Assembly (NCBI GenBank): GCA_030040475.1
Contig: JASHTQ010000288.1
Coordinates: 1 to 23,135 of the forward strand
Direction: 5' to 3'
DNA: 23,135 nt
Source: Streptosporangiaceae bacterium
Lineage (GTDB): Bacteria; Actinomycetota; Actinomycetes; Streptosporangiales; Streptosporangiaceae
Shown here: positions 14,942-23,135 of the stretch, piece by piece
Layout of the letters: each line of letters begins with the position of its first letter
How positions within the stretch are numbered: position 1 is the stretch's first letter
Position numbers and translations under genes: made by a program
The notes under the pieces: model-generated
What the model saw: the letters and a program-made list of their open reading frames with translations, nothing else
The model's database searches: none
What the model was told of the DNA's origin: nothing

Positions 14942-17266
14942 GTGACCAAGTTGGCCGCCATTCTTGACCAGATCGACTCGGGTAGCGTGCTGCTACCGGA
15001 GTTCCAGCGCGGCTACGTATGGAACCGGGACCAGGTCCGCGGGCTGATGCGGTCGCTGTATCTCGGGTATCCGGTCGGCGGGCTGCTCACTTGGGAGACC
15101 CTGGCGGACGGCTCGCTGGTCCGCGGCGAGGCCATGGCGACCCCGGCCCTGCGGGTGCTGATCCTGGACGGCCAGCAGAGGATCACATCCCTGTACGGCA
15201 TTACCCGAGGGCGGCCTCCGGCTTTCTTCCAAGGCGACGAGAAGGCGTTCTCCGGGCTGCGCTTCAACGTCGAGGACCAGACGTTCGAGTTCTACGCACC
15301 AGCCAAGATGCGCGATGACCCGCGGTGGATCGACGTCACGGCGCTGTTCACGCAGGGGCTCCAGCAGCACATCGGGGCGCTGAACGCGCATCCGGACACC
15401 CAGCCGAAGATCGTTACGTACATGGAGCGGCTGGCCCGGCTCAGGCAGGTTCTCGACAAAGACTTTTACGAAGAGAAGATCACCGGCGAGGACAAGACCG
15501 TTGAAGAAGTGGTGGACATCTTCAACCGGGTCAACTCGGGTGGGACGAAGCTGTCCAAGGGCGACCTCGCCCTGGCCAAGAAGTGCGCGCACTGGCCGGA
15601 AGGCCGCGCGGCCATGCGCACCCACCTGGAACGATGGGAGAAGGAAGGCTTCTCCTTCAATCTGGACTGGCTACTGCGCGACACAACGGCCGTTGCGACC
15701 GGCCGGGCCGAATTCAGCTCTCTAGACAACGTGCAGATAGCGGATTTCCAGAACGCCCTTGAAGCCTCGGCTAGATACGTCAGTCACTTCCTCGACGTGG
15801 TGGCGGGCCGCCTCGGGCTCGACCATGACCGTGTGCTCATGGGCCGGTACGCCTTCCCGGTGATCTGCCGCCTCCTGCACGCGAGCGGCGGGCGCTTCGC
15901 CGATTCGGCGGAGGCCGACCGGGTCCTGTACTGGTATGTCCATTCCGCGCTGTGGGGGCGCTTCGCCGGCTCTCTCGAGACCAAGCTCAACCAGGACTAT
16001 GAGACGGCGGTCCAGTCCGGAGCTGTCGGCTTGATTGACTCGCTGGAGCGCTGGCGCGGCGGAAACCTGACGATCGACGGCCAGGACTTCGAGGGCTTCG
16101 GTCAGGGGTCTCGGTTCTATCCACTGCTTTACCTGCTGACCCGGGTGCAGGGGGCCAGGGATTTCGGCAGCGGGCTGCCCCTGCACAGCCATCTGCTCGG
16201 TCACCTCACAAGCCTGCAGATCCATCACATCTTCCCCAAGGCCGTGCTGTACGCCGACGGGTACGAGCGGAACCAGGTCAATGCCGTCGCCAACTTCTGC
16301 TTCCTGACCCAGGACACCAACCTGGCCATCGGCAAGCGCAAACCGGAAGACTACTTCCCCGCCGTCGAGGCCAAGAACCCAGGCGCACTCGCGTCGCAGT
16401 GGATCCCGCAGGACCCGGAGCTGTGGCGCATCGACCGCTATCCCGATTTCCTCGCCGCCCGCCGTGAACTACTGGCCAAGGCAGCCAATACGCTGCTGGA
16501 CGGGTTGCGTCTGGGCCACGCGCCGAGGGACGCGGCAAGGCTGGAAAGGATCGTAGTCATCGACGAGACCGAGGACTCCGATACCCGCGCGGCGCGGATG
16601 GCGAGACTCATCGTCGAGTTGACCGAACTGGGCTGCACCGAACCCGCGATGGACTGCGAGGTGGCGGACCCGGCTACCGGCGAGGTGCTGGCAATCGCGG
16701 AAGCATGCTGGCCGGAAGGCTTGCAGCCGGGGCAGGGCGATCCGGTCATCCTTGAGCTCGACCCGGCAGAAGCGGACTTGCCGCGACTCATGGAGATCGG
16801 GTACGAGGTCTTCACAACCATCGAATCGCTTCGCGGCTACGTTCACCGCCGGAATCAGGAAGCTGCAGGCCCAGCGGCAGAGTCATCGAAGCTCATGGAA
16901 ACTACAGGCGCTCCAGACCAAGGCGGCGCCCTCAACGCTGACCAGGCCGCCGAGATAGGTGCCTCATTCGAGCGGGCCATGCGAGATGTATACGTTCGGG
17001 CCAAGAAAGAGGCCAATTACACCGCCACCTACTTCCTCACGATGCTGAGCGACTACGGCGGGCTCGGGACGGCACATCGGCTTCTTGCCCCATCCGAGGT
17101 CTCGAGCGGGTTCACGGCTCTCTACGAGCGAGGCCGTCTCGATCTCACCGTGGAGGCACTCGTGATGAAACCAGAGTTCGCGAGCCTATTCACCCAAGAT
17201 GAGGTCGAGATTGCCCAGCAACGCCTAGACCAGCTTGGCTATCGGCCGCCGCCCACACCCAAATAA
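14942..17266 (+). CDS. DUF262/DUF1524 (GmrSD-like) nuclease with extra C-terminal domain
   Basis: This 774-aa protein joins a GmrS-like DUF262 domain with a GmrD-like His-Me-finger nuclease. DUF262 is a ParB/Srx-related fold that hydrolyses nucleotide to control the nuclease in type IV restriction enzymes. Motifs: L-P-E-F-Q-R-G-Y-V-W (18-27), I-L-D-G-Q-Q-R-I-T-S-L (74-84), F-N-R-V-N-S-G-G-T-K-L (194-204), and the nuclease H-H-I-F-P-K (428-433) with N457/N460 nearby. After residue 520 comes a segment with acidic beta-like sequence. It is followed by a C-terminal domain (about 685-770; A-M-R-D-V-Y-V-R-A-K-K-E, L-T-V-E-A-L-V, L-F-T) that I have seen in other proteins but cannot name. GTG start with GGGAG at 5 nt. 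It diverges from the giant operon and is followed after 92 bp by the paralogous helicase. Cleavage of modified phage DNA is plausible by family, not shown. Confidence 0.93.
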   Translation: MTKLAAILDQIDSGSVLLPEFQRGYVWNRDQVRGLMRSLYLGYPVGGLLTWETLADGSLVRGEAMATPALRVLILDGQQRITSLYGITRGRPPAFFQGDEKAFSGLRFNVEDQTFEFYAPAKMRDDPRWIDVTALFTQGLQQHIGALNAHPDTQPKIVTYMERLARLRQVLDKDFYEEKITGEDKTVEEVVDIFNRVNSGGTKLSKGDLALAKKCAHWPEGRAAMRTHLERWEKEGFSFNLDWLLRDTTAVATGRAEFSSLDNVQIADFQNALEASARYVSHFLDVVAGRLGLDHDRVLMGRYAFPVICRLLHASGGRFADSAEADRVLYWYVHSALWGRFAGSLETKLNQDYETAVQSGAVGLIDSLERWRGGNLTIDGQDFEGFGQGSRFYPLLYLLTRVQGARDFGSGLPLHSHLLGHLTSLQIHHIFPKAVLYADGYERNQVNAVANFCFLTQDTNLAIGKRKPEDYFPAVEAKNPGALASQWIPQDPELWRIDRYPDFLAARRELLAKAANTLLDGLRLGHAPRDAARLERIVVIDETEDSDTRAARMARLIVELTELGCTEPAMDCEVADPATGEVLAIAEACWPEGLQPGQGDPVILELDPAEADLPRLMEIGYEVFTTIESLRGYVHRRNQEAAGPAAESSKLMETTGAPDQGGALNADQAAEIGASFERAMRDVYVRAKKEANYTATYFLTMLSDYGGLGTAHRLLAPSEVSSGFTALYERGRLDLTVEALVMKPEFASLFTQDEVEIAQQRLDQLGYRPPPTPK

Positions 17267-17345
17267 TCCCGGTAAGACTGTTACTGGAGAGCACGTTTCA
17301 CCTTGGCGTAGGTTAGCGGTACCGGCACGGACAAGGCGAAGATCT

Positions 17346-17350
17346 GGAGG
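17346..17350 (+). promoter_or_regulatory. Ribosome binding site of the stand-alone RelE-like/UvrD gene
   Basis: GGAGG lies 8 nt before the GTG at 17359 in the 92-bp gap after the DUF262 stop. No terminator-like hairpin is visible in that gap, so the two genes are probably co-transcribed. Confidence 0.7.
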
Positions 17351-17358
17351 CGTCTACG

Positions 17359-19494
17359 GTGCCCCGCCTGGCTATAGCCAAGAACTTCCTCGGTGAATAC
17401 GCAAAGCTGGAAAAAAGCGTACAAAACGCCGTAGAGTCTGCGATCGGGAAATTCGAGGCGCACACTTACGCCGGCCTGCATCTCGAAAAAATGCGCAACA
17501 GCCGGGACGATCGCATACGTACGATTCGCATCGACGCCTTCTGGCGGGGCGTGGTCCTTACACCCGAGTCGGGCGATACGTACTGCCTGATCACGGTCAT
17601 GCCGCACGACAAGGCCAATGCCTACGCCGCTAGCCACCGGTTTAGCGTCAACCAGGCGCTCGGTGTCCTGGAAGTGCGAAACGAGGCCGCCCTTGAACAA
17701 GTGCAGCCATCGCTGGCGAGCGTAGCCGGAACCCCAGATGACAGGCTTTTCGCTCGTGTCAGCGATGCTGACCTGACCCGCCTGGGCATCGATGAGCACA
17801 TCCTGCCCGTCATCAGGCTGCTCAGTTCCGAGGCCCACCTGGAAGCCCTGCAGACGGTGCTGCCGGAAGCTCAGTATGCCGCGCTCTATACCCTGGCCTG
17901 CGGGATGACGGTCGAGGAGGCCTGGCGTGAGGTAGCGCAGTACCTGCCGACCGAAGCGCCGCAGGAACACGTCGATACCAGCGATCTGGTGGCCGCCATG
18001 GAGCGCACTCCCAGCCAGATCGTCTTCGTATCCGGTCACGAAGAGCTCCAGCGCATCCTGGCCTACCCGTTCGATGCTTGGCGCGTCTTCCTCTCTCCCG
18101 CCCAGCGCAGGATCGCCTACGCGCCCAGGTACGCAGGCCCGGCGCAGGTGACCGGCGGCGCCGGCACCGGCAAGACAGTCACGGCACTGCACCGGGCGGC
18201 GTACCTGGCCAGCGCGGCCAGTGCCCAGCTGTACTCCGCGCAGCCGGGGAGCGCCGGGCCGCCGATCTTGCTGACGACGTTCACCCGCAACCTCGCCGAA
18301 TCACTTGAGACACAGTTCGGCATGCTGGCCGAAGACGAGGACGTCCAGCGTCAGGTCGAGATCCTTAATGTTGACCGGCTGGCCTATCGCATCGTGGAGG
18401 AGGCGCGCGGCAGCCGCCCGGTCATCGCCGACGGGCACGAGCTGAGCCAGCGCTGGTCCGAAGCGGCCAGCCAGGCCGGCCTGCCGTTCATGCCGACTTT
18501 CCTAAACCGCGAATGGGAACATGTCATCCTCGCTCAGGACCTGCACACCGAGCAGCAGTACCTGACATGCCTGCGCGCCGGTCAGGGAATTCCGCTGGGC
18601 AAGTCCCAGCGCAGCCAGGTCTGGAGGCTGGCCCAGCAGGTCGTAGGAGAGTTGCAGGCAGAGAGACATTCGACCTATCTCCAGCTGGCCAACGAGGCCG
18701 CGCACATCCTGCGCGAGTCCCTCGCCGCCCCGTACCGGCACGTGATCATCGACGAGGCGCAGGATTTGCACCCGGCCCAGTGGCGGCTACTACGCGCGGC
18801 GGCGTCGGCGGGGCCCGACGACCTGTTCATCGTCGGCGATCCGCACCAGCGGATTTATGACAACCGGGTCTCGTTCAACAGGCTCGGCATCCAGGTACGC
18901 GGCCGGAGTCGAAGGCTGACCCTGAACTACCGCACGACACAGGAGATCCTGGCCTGGGCCGTCCCGCTGCTAGGCAAGACGCCGGTCACCGGCCTTGACG
19001 ATGAGGTAGATTCCCTGGCCGGCTATTGGTCGCCCATGCACGGACAGCGCCCGGAGGTCCATGGCTACCGGACCCGGGAGGACGAGCTGGCCGCCCTGGT
19101 CAGGCAGGTACGCAGGTGGCTCAGTGAGGGAATCGAGCACAGCGCAATCGGCGTGGCGGCCAGGGCCTCCTACCTGGCCAAGCAGGCTCGCGACATGCTG
19201 GAGATGGAAGAAATCCCGACCATCTCACTATCGGCCAAGGGGAAGAGACGCGCCGTGAGGACCGGGACCATGCACGGGATGAAGGGCCTGGAGTTCCAGG
19301 CCATCGCCGCCATCGGCGTCGCCGAGGGCATGGTGCCAGCACCCGCCGCAGTAACTCCCGCTGACGTAGACCCGGTCGCGCACGCCCAGGACCTGCAGCG
19401 GGAAAGGTGCGTGCTATTCGTCGCCTGCACTCGCGCCCGTGACCACTTGTACCTGTCCTACAGCGGTTCACCGAGCCCGTTCCTTCCATCCTGA
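17359..19494 (+). CDS. Stand-alone RelE/ParE-like domain plus UvrD-like SF1 helicase
   Basis: This 711-aa paralogue of the N-terminal part of the giant protein has no C-terminal extension. Residues 1-92 fit a RelE/ParE fold: N-F-L-G-E-Y-A-K-L-E-K-S helix, R52-I-R54-T-I-R57 strand, W62-R63-G-V-V-L and a P-H-D-K-A-N end. R57 and R63 are present here but replaced by Gly and Cys in the giant. Helicase motifs are intact: G-G-A-G-T-G-K-T (266-273), D-E-A-Q-D (465-469), V-G-D-P-H-Q-R-I-Y-D (492-501), N-Y-R-T-T (523-527), M-K-G-L-E-F (641-646) and V-A-C-T-R-A-R-D (688-695). A short insert of about 14 residues follows Walker A (about 285-300). It lies 92 bp after the DUF262 gene on the same strand, a likely operon. 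The likely role is an ATP-dependent 3'-5' translocase or helicase acting with the DUF262 nuclease; the toxin-like domain may target nucleic acid or another protein. Confidence 0.93.
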   Translation: MPRLAIAKNFLGEYAKLEKSVQNAVESAIGKFEAHTYAGLHLEKMRNSRDDRIRTIRIDAFWRGVVLTPESGDTYCLITVMPHDKANAYAASHRFSVNQALGVLEVRNEAALEQVQPSLASVAGTPDDRLFARVSDADLTRLGIDEHILPVIRLLSSEAHLEALQTVLPEAQYAALYTLACGMTVEEAWREVAQYLPTEAPQEHVDTSDLVAAMERTPSQIVFVSGHEELQRILAYPFDAWRVFLSPAQRRIAYAPRYAGPAQVTGGAGTGKTVTALHRAAYLASAASAQLYSAQPGSAGPPILLTTFTRNLAESLETQFGMLAEDEDVQRQVEILNVDRLAYRIVEEARGSRPVIADGHELSQRWSEAASQAGLPFMPTFLNREWEHVILAQDLHTEQQYLTCLRAGQGIPLGKSQRSQVWRLAQQVVGELQAERHSTYLQLANEAAHILRESLAAPYRHVIIDEAQDLHPAQWRLLRAAASAGPDDLFIVGDPHQRIYDNRVSFNRLGIQVRGRSRRLTLNYRTTQEILAWAVPLLGKTPVTGLDDEVDSLAGYWSPMHGQRPEVHGYRTREDELAALVRQVRRWLSEGIEHSAIGVAARASYLAKQARDMLEMEEIPTISLSAKGKRRAVRTGTMHGMKGLEFQAIAAIGVAEGMVPAPAAVTPADVDPVAHAQDLQRERCVLFVACTRARDHLYLSYSGSPSPFLPS

Positions 19495-19643
19495 GAGATA
19501 CCAAGTAAGGCCGATTGCTGCGACGTCATCGCTGCAGTGGGCGCAGAAGATCGGAGAAATCGGTACCGGCGCCGTTGTCCGAGCGGCGTGGAGGGCGCCC
19601 GACATTGAATGCTGATTGTCGCGAGCTCGGCAACCGGATGGCA
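19495..19643. other. Convergent intergenic gap
   Basis: These 149 bp separate the SF1 helicase stop from the methyltransferase stop. I see only short G+C inverted repeats (such as CGCCG and CGGCG) and no T tract, so no terminator can be called with confidence. No remnant of the giant protein's C-terminal extension is recognisable here. Confidence 0.4.
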
Positions 19644-22600
19644 TCACCGGGCGGGGTGGCGGGGGCCTTCGCCGGGCGGGGGCACCAGCGGGGATTCGTA
19701 TATGACGCCCGTAGCGTCGGCAGCAGCCATTGCATCGTAGGCGGCGAGCACCAGGTCCTTCGTGCGGTAGGTGCCGTAGTTGTTGATGTCGTTGTGCTTG
19801 AGGCCGCCTGTCTCGGTCTGGAATGTTTCGCAGATGTAATCCACGTCGTCCCGGTCGTGAATGCCGTACAGCCGGAAGAAGAACGAGTCGAGCTCGGCGC
19901 GGAGCTCAGCGCGGCGGTCCTGGTCCCAGCGAAACGGCTCGCCCTCGTCGCCCAAGTCACGGGCTAGGGGCGTCATATCATAGGCGGTGTAGACGAGTTC
20001 GATCACACGGGGGACGATGAACGGGAGGTGCGGTTCGAGCATCGGAGGCGTCGGTACGGGCAACTGCTTCCAGATGAACAGGTTCATGTGGGTGCCGCCA
20101 ACCTTTTGCCGGGCGACAAAGTCGAAGACCAGCGAGGACTGGGCGGCGATGAGCGACCCGACGAAGCTCGGTGCGACGCGCGGGAGGAACAATGGGAACG
20201 TATGTCCTACTGCGGCTCGAGGCACGAAGGCTGGGATGGCAGTCCGCTCGTTGGTCGAAGCGGTGACGTCGCTCCAGCCGCAGAGCCAGTCACGTTCCCA
20301 GGCCGCCTCTGTCAGGCGTTCAGAAACTCCAGCGATCTCCACATCCTCGCCATTACGTACGCTGAGAATCGAACCGTCCTCACTGATCCAATTCAGCGGA
20401 ATAGCGCTCCTAGCGGGGTCCTGCAGTTCCAAGGTGGTAAGGTATCTGGGCTGATTCTGACGCGTGACAGCCGTCTCGCTCTTAATAACGTCGGCCGCAC
20501 GGTGATTAAAGAAGTCGACCATCTTCGCTTCGTACAGTGGGAGCATCTGCTTTTTGTCGCGGGTGAAGACGTTGCCTCGCAGCTGCCAGCCCTCGCGCTC
20601 TAGCCGTTCACGGGTACGGAACAAATCCGAATCGTCGGTCATGTTGAAGAGGTTCTTGAACCTAATGCCCCACGGGTTGCCCTCCCGCCTCTTCTCGTCC
20701 CACAACACTGGGATACGCCCCTGAATCGCAACGGTGAGATCGGCGTCACGGCGGCTGCGGAAGATTGGCAGGGTCCTCGTGTTCGGGTTGATCGCCGCGA
20801 TGTCTTCGGGGGACAGAGTGAAAACCCTATTCAGGTCATCGAGATCAGCGACGTCCAGCAGGAGGAAAGCGTACCGAGCGGCCGGCTCACGTATTCCCGT
20901 GCCGGTCAATGATAGCAGACAGAATTTCTGTCCCAAGTGCACATCTCCGAAGAGTTGCCTGCGGTTCTCGAAATCGTAAAGCGAGGCGACCGCGCCGCGC
21001 CTAGTGAACTCGCCGAACAAGAACTGTCCACCTGCGCCGGTAGCAATCGCCGTAGGGATAATGCAGCCGACCCGCCCGGCTAGCGCAACGAGTGCAGCGA
21101 ACCGTTCAGCGAAAAGTTGATCGGTCTGGAGAGAATTTACACCCGGTGCAGTCAGCCCTCGTGAGCAGAAGGGGTATGCCTTCGAGTTATTTGCGAAGCC
21201 GAATGTTGCCTTCTTTACACGTCGCGCGGCCCGATATAGCTCCCCCTCCTCCGGGTGTTCCTGCTCCCATTCATCGATGCGATGTCGCCTGGTCTGACCT
21301 GCCATCGCGGCTATGGCCGGCTCAACGGAGGCGAAGTACTTCTTGTCCTCGAAGTCGACCTTGTCCCAGGGCGGGTTCCCAAGCAGGACGGTAAACCCGC
21401 CAGCCCAGCCGGTATCGGGGTTAATATCTGATCCACCGCTACCGAGGACGTGGAAGATGTCGGGGAACTCCAGGTGCCAGTGAAAGAAGGCGTACTCGTC
21501 GCGGAGGCGGTCGACCTCGGTGGTTACCGAAGCAGCAAGGAGGGTGCCGTCGTCCTTTTCGAAGTCGCGGAAGACTTTGTAGGTGACGGGAGGAGGGGCG
21601 TCTTTGGTCTTGAGCCACATGAAGGCGGCGCACCAAGCGTCGGCTATGTCCAGGTCCCGCTGACGCTTTGCCGACTTCAACCACTCGGTGTAGGCGGCGG
21701 CCTGACGGTGGACCTCGCCGAGCGACCCAGAAGGGAGGGCGCCGATTCGGGTGAGGCCAACAGCGAGATCGGTGTTGGACCGGGGCCTGATCTCGTCGAT
21801 GTCGAACAGGGTGCCCTGGCCAATGCGTTCCTTCTCATTGGTCTTGCGGAGGAACGCGGCCCACTTCTCGTCGTCGCCCTCGACGGCCTTGAACGCTTCG
21901 TCAGGGATGCCCTTGGCGATGAGGGCCGGGGTCGCGCCGATGAGGGCGTTACCACACTTGATGTGGGCGTCGAGGAAGGAGAGGGGCTTGCCGGGGTCGA
22001 GGGCTTCCAGCCAGAGGGAGACCTTGGCGAGTTCGACGGCCATCGGGTTGAGGTCGACGCCGTAGATACAGCGTCCGATGACGTCGCGGAGTGCATGGCG
22101 GAGTGCCTCGACGGGGGGTTCGGGGTTGCGCTCGCGGACGGCGGCGAGGCGCTTGGCGATGCGGCGGGCCGCGGCCACGAGGAAGTGGCCGGAGCCGCAG
22201 GCGGGGTCGCAGACCGTTATGGCCAGCAGGGCCTCGGCGATGGCCTCGGACACATCGGCGCCCGCCGCGGTGGCAGCGACCTCGGCCTGCTTGGTGGCGT
22301 CGTCGAGGATCGGGTCCAGGGTGCTGTCCAGGAGGCAGTCGATGAGGGAGGTCGGGGTGTAGTAGGCGCCGGTGGATTTGCGCTGGTTGCCGGCCACGAC
22401 GTCGAGGATGAAGGTGCGGTCTGCGAGGGAGCGGTCGGGGACGAGTTCGAGGAGGGACTCGTAGATCGAGCCGAGCTCTTCGGCGCCGAGGTTACGGTAG
22501 TCGACGCGGCGGTACCGGGTGGAGCGCTTGTCGTAGACGCGGGCCAGCTTCTTCACCGCAGCGAGGAAGTGCTCGTTGCTGATCGACAATCCGGACAGCA

Positions 22601-23135
22601 CACTGTCCGTGTCGTCATGGTCGTAGATGCCGCCGAGTCCGGGCAGGCCGAGGTGGGACAGGCCGTTCTCGTGGCCCAGACCGTTTAGCACCAGGCTGAC
22701 GGACTGCCAGCAGTCGCCGTGCGCGGCGCCGACCCGGCGTAGGGACGCGGCGCGGAGACGGCGCGCGGAGAAGTACCGGTCGTAGCGGGCTCTGGCCTTC
22801 GGATCGGTGCCATCGGGGTGGAGAACGTCGCGATCTTCGGCGACGAACCAGAAGAGGAGCCGGTAGACGAGGCGAAGGAGGGCGCGCTTGGCTTTCTCCT
22901 TGTCGAAGTTCTCTCGGAACTCGCTGTTGTCAGGGTGACGGAGGAATCCGGTGCCGAGTTCCTCAATGGCTTCGCGGACGCCATCGCGGAGCTGGTTGAG
23001 GGCGCGAGTACCGGCCTCGATGGCCTCGACGCGCCAGCGTTCCATCCGGCAGGAGGACGGGGGCGCGCCTTCTGCTGTCTCGAACCTGGAGGCGTGCAGG
23101 AGTTTATAGAGCGTGGCGAACTCCTCGAACAGCTC
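19644..23135 (-). CDS. Eco57I-type N6-adenine DNA methyltransferase / type IIG-like protein, 5' partial
   Basis: 1163 residues are visible and the frame is still open at the right edge (E-L-F-E-E-F-A-T-L-Y-K-L-L-H at the border), so the ATG at 23045 is internal. Numbering from that Met: S-T-G-A-Y-Y-T-P (224-231), AdoMet motif I D-P-A-C-G-S-G-H-F (280-288), G-V-D-L-N-P (329-334) and the catalytic N-P-P-W (557-560) of adenine methylases. A probable target-recognition region follows (about 700-1000). The end has the M-N-L-F-I-W-K-Q-L-P-V-P and G-T-Y-R-T-K-D-L-V-L-A-A-Y segments common to type IIG, PglX and DISARM drmMI proteins. The N-terminal L-F-W-F-V-A-E-D-R-D helix is also usual for this group. 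A nuclease domain, if any, would lie in the part outside the window. It converges on the RelE-like/UvrD gene, so it is transcribed separately. It could protect self DNA for the island or belong to a neighbouring system. Confidence 0.93.
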   Translation of the reverse strand, partial: ELFEEFATLYKLLHASRFETAEGAPPSSCRMERWRVEAIEAGTRALNQLRDGVREAIEELGTGFLRHPDNSEFRENFDKEKAKRALLRLVYRLLFWFVAEDRDVLHPDGTDPKARARYDRYFSARRLRAASLRRVGAAHGDCWQSVSLVLNGLGHENGLSHLGLPGLGGIYDHDDTDSVLSGLSISNEHFLAAVKKLARVYDKRSTRYRRVDYRNLGAEELGSIYESLLELVPDRSLADRTFILDVVAGNQRKSTGAYYTPTSLIDCLLDSTLDPILDDATKQAEVAATAAGADVSEAIAEALLAITVCDPACGSGHFLVAAARRIAKRLAAVRERNPEPPVEALRHALRDVIGRCIYGVDLNPMAVELAKVSLWLEALDPGKPLSFLDAHIKCGNALIGATPALIAKGIPDEAFKAVEGDDEKWAAFLRKTNEKERIGQGTLFDIDEIRPRSNTDLAVGLTRIGALPSGSLGEVHRQAAAYTEWLKSAKRQRDLDIADAWCAAFMWLKTKDAPPPVTYKVFRDFEKDDGTLLAASVTTEVDRLRDEYAFFHWHLEFPDIFHVLGSGGSDINPDTGWAGGFTVLLGNPPWDKVDFEDKKYFASVEPAIAAMAGQTRRHRIDEWEQEHPEEGELYRAARRVKKATFGFANNSKAYPFCSRGLTAPGVNSLQTDQLFAERFAALVALAGRVGCIIPTAIATGAGGQFLFGEFTRRGAVASLYDFENRRQLFGDVHLGQKFCLLSLTGTGIREPAARYAFLLLDVADLDDLNRVFTLSPEDIAAINPNTRTLPIFRSRRDADLTVAIQGRIPVLWDEKRREGNPWGIRFKNLFNMTDDSDLFRTRERLEREGWQLRGNVFTRDKKQMLPLYEAKMVDFFNHRAADVIKSETAVTRQNQPRYLTTLELQDPARSAIPLNWISEDGSILSVRNGEDVEIAGVSERLTEAAWERDWLCGWSDVTASTNERTAIPAFVPRAAVGHTFPLFLPRVAPSFVGSLIAAQSSLVFDFVARQKVGGTHMNLFIWKQLPVPTPPMLEPHLPFIVPRVIELVYTAYDMTPLARDLGDEGEPFRWDQDRRAELRAELDSFFFRLYGIHDRDDVDYICETFQTETGGLKHNDINNYGTYRTKDLVLAAYDAMAAADATGVIYESPLVPPPGEGPRHPAR

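Larger units (their letters stand above)
17346..19494 (+). repeat. Right arm of the long, diverged inverted repeat
   Basis: This is the counterpart of 12637-14726 on the opposite strand. Homology begins at the ribosome-binding region and ends almost exactly at this gene's stop (P-S-P-F-L-P-S). That corresponds to P-S-S-F-L-P-P just before the Pro-rich linker of the giant protein. Confidence 0.8.

Noticed and set aside
17281..18192. 303-codon open frame on the minus strand
   Set aside because: It is antisense to the RelE-like/UvrD gene, with the same codon-bias artefact and no recognisable motif.
21450..22688. 412-codon open frame on the plus strand
   Set aside because: It is opposite the methyltransferase motif I region and has a Gly/Val/Glu-rich translation typical of a shadow frame.
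19644..23045. Complete methyltransferase gene starting at 23045
   Set aside because: The same frame continues open to the window edge with family-like sequence, so the ATG at 23045 is internal and the gene is partial.
4523..23135. Calling the locus DISARM, BREX or Druantia
   Set aside because: Single components resemble each, but the required partners (PLD and separate drmA/drmB; pglZ and brxC; a recognisable dru partner) are not in the window. Genes beyond the edges could change this.
1..23135. CRISPR arrays, tRNA or rRNA genes, insertion sequences, attachment sites
   Set aside because: I saw no regularly spaced repeats, no cloverleaf candidates, no rRNA-like stretches, no transposase or integrase frames and no flanking direct repeats of convincing length.

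Overview
The window comes from a high-GC actinobacterium. Most coding sequence has strong G/C preference at third codon positions, GTG starts are common, and a DUF5753/DUF397 regulator remnant is present, a type found mainly in actinomycetes. It reads as an accessory defence island: nearly every gene belongs to a family linked to toxin-antitoxin, restriction or DNA-processing functions, and there is no housekeeping gene, rRNA, tRNA, CRISPR array or recognisable transposase.

Left part (1-3342): the 3' portion of a hypothetical protein with an MbcA/ParS-like C-terminus enters from the left edge. It converges on a hicAB toxin-antitoxin operon (minus strand). Two perfect 15-bp palindromes overlap the hicA promoter. 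A YCII-family protein diverges from hicA, followed by a decayed DUF5753-DUF397 regulator fragment. A 73-codon ORF of unknown nature lies on the minus strand.

Central part (3358-14712, minus strand): transcription runs right to left through a 1836-aa protein (RelE/ParE-like domain, UvrD-like SF1 helicase, then about 1100 residues I do not recognise), a 1560-aa DEAD/DEAH helicase with a C-terminal DUF1998/MZB zinc module, and an HNH_2 nuclease. The two giant genes overlap by ATGA and are almost certainly translationally coupled. The HNH gene follows after a 190-bp gap.

Right part (14942-23135): diverging from the giant operon is a DUF262/DUF1524 (GmrSD-like) nuclease gene, followed on the same strand by a 711-aa RelE-like/UvrD helicase. 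This is a close paralogue of the first 690 or so residues of the 1836-aa protein. The two paralogues lie in opposite orientation on either side of the DUF262 gene. A large Eco57I-type adenine methyltransferase (minus strand, 5' end beyond the right edge) converges on this pair.

Working model (inference): two toxin-fold/SF1 helicases, a DUF1998 helicase, a DUF262 nuclease and perhaps the HNH nuclease and methyltransferase form one multi-gene anti-phage or anti-plasmid locus. Parts resemble DISARM, Druantia and BREX components, but the visible gene set matches none of those that I can name.
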